A stretch of DNA of 64,000 nucleotides from DASTCZ01 sp035308165. Lineage in GTDB: Bacteria > Acidobacteriota > Terriglobia > Acidiferrales > UBA7541. Shown here one piece after another: positions 8,979 to 16,020 of this stretch (positions are counted from its first letter, which is position 1; each line of letters starts with the position of its first letter). Location: contig DATGHC010000006.1 of assembly GCA_035308165.1 (NCBI GenBank), positions 47,024-111,023 of the forward strand, read 5' to 3'. Below the pieces are notes generated by a model. That model was given only the letters and a program-made list of their open reading frames with translations, had not been told where the DNA came from and searched no databases. A program made the position numbers and the translations under genes.

Positions 8979-10127
8979 TCAGCGGCTATACTTCTGAGAG
9001 ACCGCCCCGGCGAATTTTAGCGCCTCGTGCCATCCGGTAAACCGTTCGGGAAACTCCGTTGTGAGCGCGCGCGCAATGTCCTCGAGTGTCGCCCGCCCAT
9101 CCATAAGATTGAGAACCCTTCGCGACAGGACTGCTTCCTCGGTAAGAACAGGAACGTGGTCGGATGCTGACTTATGGATCTGCCCGGGAGGAAGAGGGTA
9201 ACCTTGAAAGGTGGATTGTTTAAAGAGATCGCGGGTCTGCCCCTGTAAACTCGCAGGTTTCACATGTGTTTCCCAACGAAAGACGTAATCATCACCAACC
9301 AGCTTAGCGTCCAATTGAACACAAACCGTGTCGCCCTGCGCGAGATTCACGGGATGCTCCCACGGGAAAAACATCGAGGCGTGGATGGTCTCCGGCCCGA
9401 AGGGAGAGTTGGAATAAAGCACGCCATCCGCCAGGTCTGCGTCAAACCAAGCCAACAGGCCGTGCCCTGTTCCTGAGCGCTTGACCGTCCACTGAACTTC
9501 GCCGCGGGCATCAGGGCTCGCAATTGTTGAGTAATCAAGAGTGACCCATAGCCTCGGCTCCGAAAGAAGTTGATCCGGAGTTGCCCGCGCCCTCTTCATG
9601 CAGTTCACTGCGCGCCTCCGGGCGGGAGACAGGTTTTGTTCTGGCGCGCTTTGCTCCCACGAATCAACCATCCTCGAATAAACCTTCGGAAGATCTACTA
9701 CAGCAACCAAAATCGTATCTTTCCGGGGAGATAAAACGCCTTGCGGCTTCAGGAACCGTTCCCGTGCGTCAATAATCGAAGGTATGTTCTGCGCGAACAG
9801 AGGCAAGATGCCGCGGAGATCCGAGAAAACGATATCCACACGTTCGGGTAGAGTCACCTTTGTCGAAAAGCCCTCGAAAAACACGATGCGATCGGAAAAG
9901 TTATTCGCAACAGCAATTTCCCGTGCAACCTGGATAACGTCGCTAGACTCGATAGCAAAAACTCGACTTGCTCCCGCCTGGCAGGCCAGAATCGCAAAAA
10001 ATCCGGGACCAGTCCCGATTTCGAGAACTACGGATCCCGGTTTCACTATTTGCCGCATCGCCCGGCACATAGCGTTATGACGGACCTTGTCCGCCAGCAT
10101 ATCGGCATACCCCTCAAGACTGTACAT
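8979..10127 (-). CDS. Class I methyltransferase (PRMT-like) with C-terminal PqqD-like domain
   Basis: 382 residues from the ATG at 10127, one base after the kinase stop (TGA-C-ATG), so it is translationally coupled; the open frame upstream of this ATG only shadows the kinase. It starts MYSLEGYADML, as PRMT-type proteins do, with SAM motif I LEIGTGPGF at 35-43, the acidic end of strand 2 at E60, and FSDLRGI further on. A beta-barrel-like middle follows. The last 70 residues (LSRRVLNLMDGRATLEDIA and on) look like the winged-helix PqqD fold used as a RiPP recognition element. In the lasso operon it would methylate the peptide while gripping the leader or product; substrate and residue are unknown. 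Confidence 0.78.
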   Translation of the reverse strand: MYSLEGYADMLADKVRHNAMCRAMRQIVKPGSVVLEIGTGPGFFAILACQAGASRVFAIESSDVIQVAREIAVANNFSDRIVFFEGFSTKVTLPERVDIVFSDLRGILPLFAQNIPSIIDARERFLKPQGVLSPRKDTILVAVVDLPKVYSRMVDSWEQSAPEQNLSPARRRAVNCMKRARATPDQLLSEPRLWVTLDYSTIASPDARGEVQWTVKRSGTGHGLLAWFDADLADGVLYSNSPFGPETIHASMFFPWEHPVNLAQGDTVCVQLDAKLVGDDYVFRWETHVKPASLQGQTRDLFKQSTFQGYPLPPGQIHKSASDHVPVLTEEAVLSRRVLNLMDGRATLEDIARALTTEFPERFTGWHEALKFAGAVSQKYSR

Positions 10128-10128
10128 G

Positions 10129-11049
10129 TCAGGCGCGTCCCGGATGGGTGGAAACGGAGGATAGGTGGGTAAGTTTCTTCGCGTCGATTTCAATCGCCTC
10201 GCACAACCCTTGAAGGCACGCCGGATCAGTCGGAGGGCGCACAAACCTAACGGGGACTTTGGAAAGCACGCGGCTGAGCACGCCGAATTCATGCTCGCGC
10301 ATTTCTTGGTCGAGAAGATAATTCACGTACGTATTGGCAGCCAAATTCACAAGCGCCGATGAGCCCTCCATTTCTGCGATCACCGGGGCCCTTAAACTCT
10401 CTTCCCGAGGCCCAAGAATATAGATGGCTGCCAGGGGCATCTCCCTGCGTTCAAATCGCATTCCCTGCTGGTCTAGTGCCACGAATCGCTTATCCCAGGT
10501 GGAACTTATGTTAGGCAATGGTTTTTCCGAGCCGAACAGGGCCAGCGCGGAATCCGGCCAGACATTAACTCGCGGGTATCCGGATTGCACCAGAAAGCTG
10601 TCGTCTCTCTCTCGAAGGGCCGCAAGGTCGTCGGCCAACACTGCATGGCCGAGTCTGGCAAACCCCGCCGCCGTAGTGGATTTTCCGGCTCCCGGCCCTC
10701 CCATTAATGCGACCACCTGTTCACCAATGGACACGGCACTGGCATGCAGGGGCACAATACCTCGGAGCCGCAACACAAATCCAATGACCGGGCCCAGGAG
10801 GTAAGTGACTGCATCCTCCAGGGTGTAATCTTGCGGCCAATCGGCCCAAATCTCCCGCCCCTCCCGGTCCACTAGGAAGTGGGCGCCATCACTATAGGAA
10901 AAATCGAAACCGATACCATCATCAATCTTTGCGACACACAAGTCTGGTTGATCTCTATCATCCTTGGTTGGACTGATGTAAATAAGATCGCGGCGATCTG
11001 AGGAATCAAATCTGGGCAATGCACCCGCCTCTCTCAAGTGCACAATCAC
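10129..11049 (-). CDS. HPr kinase/phosphorylase-like lasso-peptide kinase
   Basis: 306 residues from a GTG at 11049. Walker A GGPGAGKST is at 117-125, a conserved LHAS precedes it (100-103) and ADDLAAL follows (139-145), the HprK C-terminal pattern. HprK-like kinases beside precursor, C, B1 and B2 genes phosphorylate lasso peptides near their C-terminus (established for the paeninodin kinase). The open frame continues upstream to about 11211 and reads FPIYRYALYGLQL and QIPGLLPPLNP, the N-terminus expected for this family, yet it contains no ATG, GTG or TTG. The real start is therefore unresolved (rare start codon, frameshift or sequence error), and the GTG form lacks about 40-50 family residues. 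No SD precedes the GTG. Confidence 0.82.
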   Translation of the reverse strand: MIVHLREAGALPRFDSSDRRDLIYISPTKDDRDQPDLCVAKIDDGIGFDFSYSDGAHFLVDREGREIWADWPQDYTLEDAVTYLLGPVIGFVLRLRGIVPLHASAVSIGEQVVALMGGPGAGKSTTAAGFARLGHAVLADDLAALRERDDSFLVQSGYPRVNVWPDSALALFGSEKPLPNISSTWDKRFVALDQQGMRFERREMPLAAIYILGPREESLRAPVIAEMEGSSALVNLAANTYVNYLLDQEMREHEFGVLSRVLSKVPVRFVRPPTDPACLQGLCEAIEIDAKKLTHLSSVSTHPGRA

Positions 11050-11171
11050 ACCATTTTGGTCAGGATTGAGCGGAGGTAGGAGGCCTGGAATCTGGGTGTT
11101 GGCCTCAAGTTGCAGGCCGTAAAGAGCATATCGGTAAATTGGAAAATCTCGCTTGGAAGAAACTCTAGATT

Positions 11172-11327
11172 TTAATGAGTCATCATATGCCCGCTTATGG
11201 TACCACCATCTTTAGCACCAAGGGGCCCAGCAGTAGCCGTTATGGACACAATATCCCCATACACCCGAAGCGCCGGCGTCTGGTAAGGCTTCTTATTATT
11301 CTTGGGCGTCGCTTCTTCTTTACGCAT
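11172..11327 (-). CDS. Lasso-peptide precursor (A), 51 residues
   Basis: ATG at 11327 with SD GGAGG at 11341-11337, nine bases upstream; TAA at 11174-11172. The leader carries the lasso recognition spacing Y15-x2-P18-x-L20-x3-G24-x5-T30, that is Tyr-17, Pro-14, Leu-12 and Thr-2 if cleavage follows Ala31. The core would then be 20 residues, beginning TAGPLGAKDGG and ending GHMMTH. Asp40 is the only acidic residue after Asp25, so it must be the ring acceptor: a nine-residue ring from Thr32, or seven if cleavage follows Ala33 and Gly34 is residue 1. It lies between the cyclase and kinase genes, the usual place for a precursor. The 3' end overlaps the open frame leading into the kinase. Confidence 0.88.
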   Translation of the reverse strand: MRKEEATPKNNKKPYQTPALRVYGDIVSITATAGPLGAKDGGTISGHMMTH

Positions 11328-11343
11328 GCCGAAAAGCCTCCAT
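11320..11343 (-). other. Seven-codon upstream mini-ORF overlapping precursor start
   Basis: ATG at 11343 reads M-E-A-F-R-H-A and stops at TAA 11322-11320, overlapping the first codons of the precursor gene in another frame. The GGAGG of the precursor lies at its own start. It may be chance or may couple translation; nothing else supports it. Confidence 0.25.
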
Positions 11344-11359
11344 CTATAAACTCCGTTCT

Positions 11360-11388
11360 TTTATACGTTATCGGTTTACCCGTTGCAA
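11360..11388 (-). promoter_or_regulatory. Sigma70-like promoter for precursor gene
   Basis: On the minus strand TTGCAA (11388-11383), a 17-bp spacer and TATAAA (11365-11360) match the -35/-10 pattern at 4/6 and 5/6 positions. The predicted RNA would start near 11353, about 26 bases before the precursor ATG. The promoter overlaps the last codons of the cyclase gene, so the precursor could be made in excess over the enzymes. Confidence 0.5.
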
Positions 11389-13191
11389 CCAGTAATTTAG
11401 GCTGAGTGGCCGAAGGTTAATGTACGCCGAGAAGGAATCGCGCTCCTTGCAAACTGGGGGAATCCTATCTCTGGCAACATAGCGTTCCAGCCCGGGGGCT
11501 GCCTCAAAATGGTCGATCCAATCACAGTCCGGCTGCTGGAGACGTGTAATACCCGGATCCACGAGCATGGGTGTCTTGCGCCTCAATCGTACTCTGTCGG
11601 GCAGAACTCCACGGCCCGCTTCTCGCAACAATTCTTTGTCGGAACACCAGGGAAGTGCCTGCAGAGAAAGGAGAAAGCTGACCAGGCGCACATCGAAGAA
11701 CGGATGGTAAATCTCAACCCCCGAGTGTGTTACGCCGGCGTCCAGCGAATCGAAAATACTGGGCCAAAACGCCGAGGTCATATTGGCATACGCGACAGGG
11801 CGCACCCCTTGACCATCGGGCAGATTATGTTTCAGTTCTTCAAATCGCTGCCGCAGCTGATACCGTCCTTCCAGTTCGGGATTTATCCAGCCCGGGTACT
11901 TCGCCGCCTTGGTATATGTGCCAAACAGCAAGCGCCAGCGAGTCCGCAAATAAAGCCGCGACCACCTTTTTTCAGCTGAGAGGAACTGAAATGCGTCCAC
12001 AAAAGCCCGCCCGATCCGTCGTTGTTTCAATAATTGCCGGAAATATGCAGTCAACTGGCAGGAAAGCGCGGGGTCAGCTCCAAGTCCAGACAGTAATACG
12101 CGGTCTTGCCCGCTAATATCTCGCAATTGATCCAGGTTGGGAGCTGCCAATTCCAGGTGCGCCGGTTCCGGCCCCGTGGTTTCCGGAAGGCCGGCTTTAT
12201 CAAATAGCTTGTAGCCATCAACAGCTTGATACTCAATGGGGATTTGAAGCGTGTCCGCGACCAACCCTGCGTATTTGCGTTCCTCATCGGGAATGAGCGA
12301 ATCATAAACCTGCGTGTACGCTCGGACCCGGTTTGGCAGCCCCGCGCGCTTAAGAACTCGACAGGCGCTGGCTGCCACTGTGGAAGAGTCCAGGCCCCCG
12401 CTCATGAACACGCCTACTGGGCCATTGCGCACCCGGTCGGCGACGGCCGTATCCATCAACTCTCCGAATTGTTCGACGCGATCCATTGGGCGCTTAGACT
12501 GAAAGGGGGCGCTCACCGGAAGCTTCCAATATCGGTTGATGCAAACCTGCCCGTCCTTCACCTCAAGAGTGTGGGCAGGGTTCAGCCGCGCGATATCATG
12601 GAAAGCCGTGGCTTGTGGATCCTGAATAGTTTCAAAGAGAAGAAAGTCGGCGATGGCCAGATCATTCAACCGGTTTGAAACGGACGAATGCTGTCGAATG
12701 CAATCGAGCGTGTTGCTGAAGATTATGCAGGCGCCAACATGGGCATAGTAAAAGGACTTGACTCCAAAATGATCGCGCGCGCAAAACAGCCGTTGTTTGG
12801 GACCATCCCATATTCCGAAAACAAAGTCACCGAGCAAGTGCTCGATGCATTTCCCTCCCCATAGCTGGTAAGCACGCAAAATGAGCTCAGCATCGGCGGT
12901 CCCGCGGGGAACACGCTGTCCATTTGTTTCCAGTACCGCAATCAGGTCATGCTGCGCATCCACGCGGGCATCGGCGACGATCCATACTTTTCCGTCCAGG
13001 CTGAAGGGCTGCTTTTCATGTTCCGATTCTCTGGGGATGCTCAACAGTGCGTGGCCGAACCCCACGGACCCCTCAACCCACACCTGTTGCGCATCGGGGC
13101 CGCGGAAATTCATATAAGTTGTCAACGAGGAGAGAACTTCGCGGTCTACCGGGGCCCCATCGAGGTTTAAGATTCCTACAATCCCACTCAC
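11368..13191 (-). CDS. Lasso-peptide cyclase (C protein, asparagine-synthase homolog)
   Basis: 607 residues, AsnB architecture: N-terminal Ntn-type glutaminase fold (1-210) and C-terminal ATP-pyrophosphatase synthetase domain with the PPi loop SGGLDSSTV near residue 265. The catalytic Cys2 of true AsnB is replaced by Ser (MSGIVGILN), so glutamine hydrolysis is unlikely, as in lasso cyclases, which adenylate an Asp/Glu side chain and close the macrolactam. The start overlaps the B2 stop by four bases. The precursor gene begins 40 bp past its stop. A true asparagine synthase in a polysaccharide context is the alternative, but the B1-B2-C-A order and missing Cys argue against it. Confidence 0.9.
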   Translation of the reverse strand: MSGIVGILNLDGAPVDREVLSSLTTYMNFRGPDAQQVWVEGSVGFGHALLSIPRESEHEKQPFSLDGKVWIVADARVDAQHDLIAVLETNGQRVPRGTADAELILRAYQLWGGKCIEHLLGDFVFGIWDGPKQRLFCARDHFGVKSFYYAHVGACIIFSNTLDCIRQHSSVSNRLNDLAIADFLLFETIQDPQATAFHDIARLNPAHTLEVKDGQVCINRYWKLPVSAPFQSKRPMDRVEQFGELMDTAVADRVRNGPVGVFMSGGLDSSTVAASACRVLKRAGLPNRVRAYTQVYDSLIPDEERKYAGLVADTLQIPIEYQAVDGYKLFDKAGLPETTGPEPAHLELAAPNLDQLRDISGQDRVLLSGLGADPALSCQLTAYFRQLLKQRRIGRAFVDAFQFLSAEKRWSRLYLRTRWRLLFGTYTKAAKYPGWINPELEGRYQLRQRFEELKHNLPDGQGVRPVAYANMTSAFWPSIFDSLDAGVTHSGVEIYHPFFDVRLVSFLLSLQALPWCSDKELLREAGRGVLPDRVRLRRKTPMLVDPGITRLQQPDCDWIDHFEAAPGLERYVARDRIPPVCKERDSFSAYINLRPLSLNYWLQRVNR

Positions 13192-13667
13192 CGCTGCTCA
13201 ATTCCTAGCGCTGCGATGTCGCGGCCAAACGCGACGTAGTCCTGGCGGACCCCGTGGGCATCATTCACCACGGTTCCAAACAATTCCACCCAGGCGTGCG
13301 CCTCAAACTTTGCGCCCGCCTGACGCACGCCGATATGCAGCTCCGCCGGCTCCAGCCGCATGACCAACAGCCACCACAGCACAACCGACTGTGGCAGACA
13401 TCGGCCATGGTAAAGGCCCTCGCGCGAAGCTGCCGATACCATCTGCGCTACGCGGCGCGCGGATCCCAGTCTTCCAGAGATTATTTCCGGAGGCAAATTG
13501 ACGGTCGGCGATTTTCCGCGCGGAGTGAACGCTGTCAGTAGGCCCTGCCATCTGCGCAAGCCTAGTATCGAAAGCCCCGCGCCCGTGAGCGGCAGAAGAA
13601 CCATTGCCTTCACCAGCGATGCCCGGTCCGGCGCGGATAGCCGCCGGAACCTCCTCCATTTATTCAC
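13188..13667 (-). CDS. Lasso-peptide leader peptidase (B2, transglutaminase-like)
   Basis: 159 residues. The Cys-His-Asp triad of the Transglut_core3/B2 family is visible: C90 in GRCLPQS, H124 in AHAWVE and D136 in VVND. A hydrophobic N-terminal segment (20-37) is typical of B2 proteins. B2 cuts the precursor at the leader/core junction, working with the B1 protein that delivers the leader. The gene overlaps B1 upstream by eight bases and the cyclase downstream by four, so B1-B2-C are translated as one coupled unit. Confidence 0.9.
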   Translation of the reverse strand: MNKWRRFRRLSAPDRASLVKAMVLLPLTGAGLSILGLRRWQGLLTAFTPRGKSPTVNLPPEIISGRLGSARRVAQMVSAASREGLYHGRCLPQSVVLWWLLVMRLEPAELHIGVRQAGAKFEAHAWVELFGTVVNDAHGVRQDYVAFGRDIAALGIEQR

Positions 13668-13950
13668 TCCGAACCTCGATCAAACCTTCGGTGAGGAGTT
13701 TTTCAAGTAGCGCAAGCAAATCACCTTCGCATTGCTTCGGCTCCACTTCATACTCTTCAAGCAGTGCTGCGCGCAATTCCTCCACGGTCCGCGGCTTCTC
13801 CAACAAACTCCATACTCGCGCCCCGACAGGATCCAACCCGTAGTAAGTCCCACTGCGCATGTGCAGAATCGCCGCTTCCTCTCCCAGCGAGCAGGACACA
13901 TTGTCCTTGGATGCAACCACCATGGATTTCATTGAAATTACTTCCGGCAC
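13660..13950 (-). CDS. PqqD-family leader-binding protein (B1, RRE)
   Basis: 96 residues from a GTG with GGGAGGG upstream (an ATG at 13932 is an alternative). The PqqD fold pattern is clear: GEEAAILHMRSGTYYGLD, then GARVWSLLEKPRTVEELRAAL and a helical C-terminus. Stand-alone PqqD proteins before B2 are the RiPP recognition elements that bind the lasso leader through its YxxP motif and present it to B2. First gene of the minus-strand lasso operon. Confidence 0.9.
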   Translation of the reverse strand: MPEVISMKSMVVASKDNVSCSLGEEAAILHMRSGTYYGLDPVGARVWSLLEKPRTVEELRAALLEEYEVEPKQCEGDLLALLEKLLTEGLIEVRSE

Positions 13951-14324
13951 GGTATTCCCTCCCGCCTCGGAAAGATCTCCCAGGATCTAGCGCCGCACAG
14001 GCTGGGAGCTGTAGTCGACGCGCCGAGAAAAAGTGAATTTCATTCTATCGGCTTCACACCGTGCTCGCAAGGCCCGCTGGACTTACTATTCAATGCCGCC
14101 AACTTCGCCAATTCCAGATTCTCAGCCAACTTCATTGGCTCCCGTACCGTTTCATTTCAGCGGTGGTGCGGTCGCCGTCATCTATCTACCAGCTCGATGT
14201 GCCATGAAAATCGACCCGCTCGTGATGCTCCGATCAGTTTAAGTGGCCGACCCACCCATTCAAGATCAAGCTGGCACGGGCCTCGCTGGATTCGGCTGCA
14301 CGAATTCCTGTATAACAACTCATC
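13951..14324. other. Divergent intergenic region between lasso operon and ABC transporter
   Basis: 374 bp between the B1 start (minus) and the ABC ATPase start (plus). It holds the promoter candidate annotated separately. I scanned it for a second precursor with a Y-x2-P-x-L leader and saw none. No clear SD precedes the ATPase GTG at 14325. Confidence 0.6.
14042..14070 (-). promoter_or_regulatory. Sigma70-like promoter for B1-B2-C operon
   Basis: On the minus strand TTGCGA (14070-14065), a 17-bp spacer and TAGAAT (14047-14042): 4/6 and 5/6 matches with ideal spacing. RNA would start near 14035, about 85 bases before the B1 start. Confidence 0.45.
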
Positions 14325-15131
14325 GTGGCTGGCAACGCCATTGTCGTCGAAAACATCGAAAAGTTTTTTCCTCCGGCACTTTCGGGGTGGCGCGCATTCT
14401 TTTCTCCATTTGCACGCCCCACATTCCGCGCTCTCGCCGCAATAAGTCTCCAAGTTGCTCCTGGGGAATCCTTTGCCATAGTCGGCGCAAACGGCGCTGG
14501 AAAGTCCACCCTGCTCCGCATTCTCACCACTTTGCTGCTTCCTACCAGAGGGCGCGCAACTGTGGATGGCTGCGACGTGGTTCGCGATCCTGCCGCCGCG
14601 CGACGTGCGCTCGGTTTCCACAGCGGCGCCGATGCAGGATTTCACCCCCGCCTCACCGCCGCGCAGAACCTTCGCTTTTACGCCACCCTGCGCGATTTGA
14701 CCTCACGCCAAATTGAGGCAAGGATTTCCGCGACTGCATCGCTGCTGGGGCTTTCCGAGGCATTGCCCCGGCAGGTACGCACTCTTTCTTCCGGCACGGT
14801 CCAGCGCCTGAGCCTCGCTCGCGCCGTGATTCATTCCCCGCGCGTACTTTTGCTCGATGAACCCACCCGCAGCCTCGATCCGCTCGCCGCCGCTGAATTT
14901 CGCTCCTTCCTCCGTAAGGATCTTATCTCCCATGATGGTGCTACATTGCTTTTTGCTTCTCATTCCCTCGCGGAAGTCGAGTCGCTGGCAGACCGCGTGG
15001 CTCTGTTTGATGCCGGTCACCTCCTTTTCTGCGGCACACCGGCGGAGATGCGCCGCGCCGTGGGCGCGCAATCTCTCGAGGAAGCAATGAGCCTGCTGAT
15101 CGCGCACGCTCTGAATGCGCGGGAGGCGTAA
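14325..15131 (+). CDS. ABC transporter ATP-binding protein
   Basis: 268 residues from a GTG. Walker A GANGAGKST (54-62), a signature motif altered from LSGGQ to LSSGT near residue 157, Walker B VLLLDEPT with the D-loop SLDP. It resembles the ATPases of ABC-2-type exporters (polysaccharide, drug or peptide export). The permease starts five bases after its stop, so they form one unit. It is divergent from the lasso operon and could export the lasso peptide or give immunity, though the usual lasso exporter fuses both domains; a separate role is possible. Confidence 0.85.
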   Translation: MAGNAIVVENIEKFFPPALSGWRAFFSPFARPTFRALAAISLQVAPGESFAIVGANGAGKSTLLRILTTLLLPTRGRATVDGCDVVRDPAAARRALGFHSGADAGFHPRLTAAQNLRFYATLRDLTSRQIEARISATASLLGLSEALPRQVRTLSSGTVQRLSLARAVIHSPRVLLLDEPTRSLDPLAAAEFRSFLRKDLISHDGATLLFASHSLAEVESLADRVALFDAGHLLFCGTPAEMRRAVGAQSLEEAMSLLIAHALNAREA

Positions 15132-15136
15132 CGCCG

Positions 15137-15949
15137 GTGCGTTTGCTCACAAAATTACTGGCGTTTTTCCGCCGCGACTTCGCCATCCAAAGCAGTTACC
15201 GGAGCGCATTCGTTCTGGAGTTGGCCGAAACGCTGTTCGCCGCCGCGAGCTTCTATTACCTCTCGAAATTTATTGATGGCCCGGCGATTCAGGCTGCGCT
15301 TCCCGCAGGCCGCTCCTATTTTGCTTTTGCTCTGGTTGGTGTGGCCTTCTTCGATTACATGAATGTGGCTCTGAATGCGTTTGACCAGGCCCTCGAGGAG
15401 GCTCGGCGGACTGGGACGCTGGAGGCCTTGCTGGTCACCGATACCTCGTTGCCCGTGATTCTCGCAGGCTCAGCAATTTATCCGTTCGTGTACGAATCCG
15501 TGCGGACTGGAATCTATCTGGTCTGGGGCGTTTTGTTGTTTAGATTCCCTGTGAGCCAAGCCAACTGGCCGGGTGCCTTGGTGGTTCTGCTGGCTTCCAT
15601 TTTGGCTTTCGCCGGGCTGGGAATTCTGTCGGCAAGCTATTTGTTGCTGTTCATGCGTGGAAATCCCGCGAAGTGGCTATTGTTGGGGGCTTCCGGTGTG
15701 CTCGGAGGGATGATGTATCCCATCTCGGTCCTTCCGCCCGCACTCCAAGTACTCTCCCGGCTGTTGCCTGTCACCTATTCCCTGGAAGGATTGCGTGCCG
15801 CGCTGCTGGACGGAGCCGGTTTTGCCGCTCTGTGGCCATCCATCAGCGCCCTGGCGGTTTTTGCTCTCGTGCTGCTGCCCCTCTCCTTCGTAGCGTTTTC
15901 TTGGTCCCTGCGCCGCACCAAAATCAACGGTACGCTCTCCCACTCCTGA
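15137..15949 (+). CDS. ABC-2 type transporter permease
   Basis: 270 residues from a GTG, six hydrophobic segments, ABC-2 membrane fold. After an amphipathic start (LAFFRRDFAIQSSYRSAFVLEL) come the helices, with EEARRTGTLEALLVT as the cytoplasmic coupling segment seen in ABC-2 permeases. It pairs with the ATPase immediately upstream. Substrate not readable; neighbourhood suggests the lasso product. Confidence 0.82.
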   Translation: MRLLTKLLAFFRRDFAIQSSYRSAFVLELAETLFAAASFYYLSKFIDGPAIQAALPAGRSYFAFALVGVAFFDYMNVALNAFDQALEEARRTGTLEALLVTDTSLPVILAGSAIYPFVYESVRTGIYLVWGVLLFRFPVSQANWPGALVVLLASILAFAGLGILSASYLLLFMRGNPAKWLLLGASGVLGGMMYPISVLPPALQVLSRLLPVTYSLEGLRAALLDGAGFAALWPSISALAVFALVLLPLSFVAFSWSLRRTKINGTLSHS

Positions 15950-16020
15950 TTGATTTTTCGCGCCCCGCTAGGTAATTCAGAATCAAACCCGGTTGCTTCT
16001 AATGGGGCCGGTATTGTCGG

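Noticed and set aside
11174..11215. Programmed -1 frameshift linking precursor and kinase
   Set aside because: A -1 shift would join the frames, but no X-XXY-YYZ slippery heptamer is present and a fusion of core and kinase would make no sense for a lasso peptide.
13951..14324. Second lasso precursor upstream of B1
   Set aside because: No small frame on either strand shows a Y-x2-P-x-L leader with SD.
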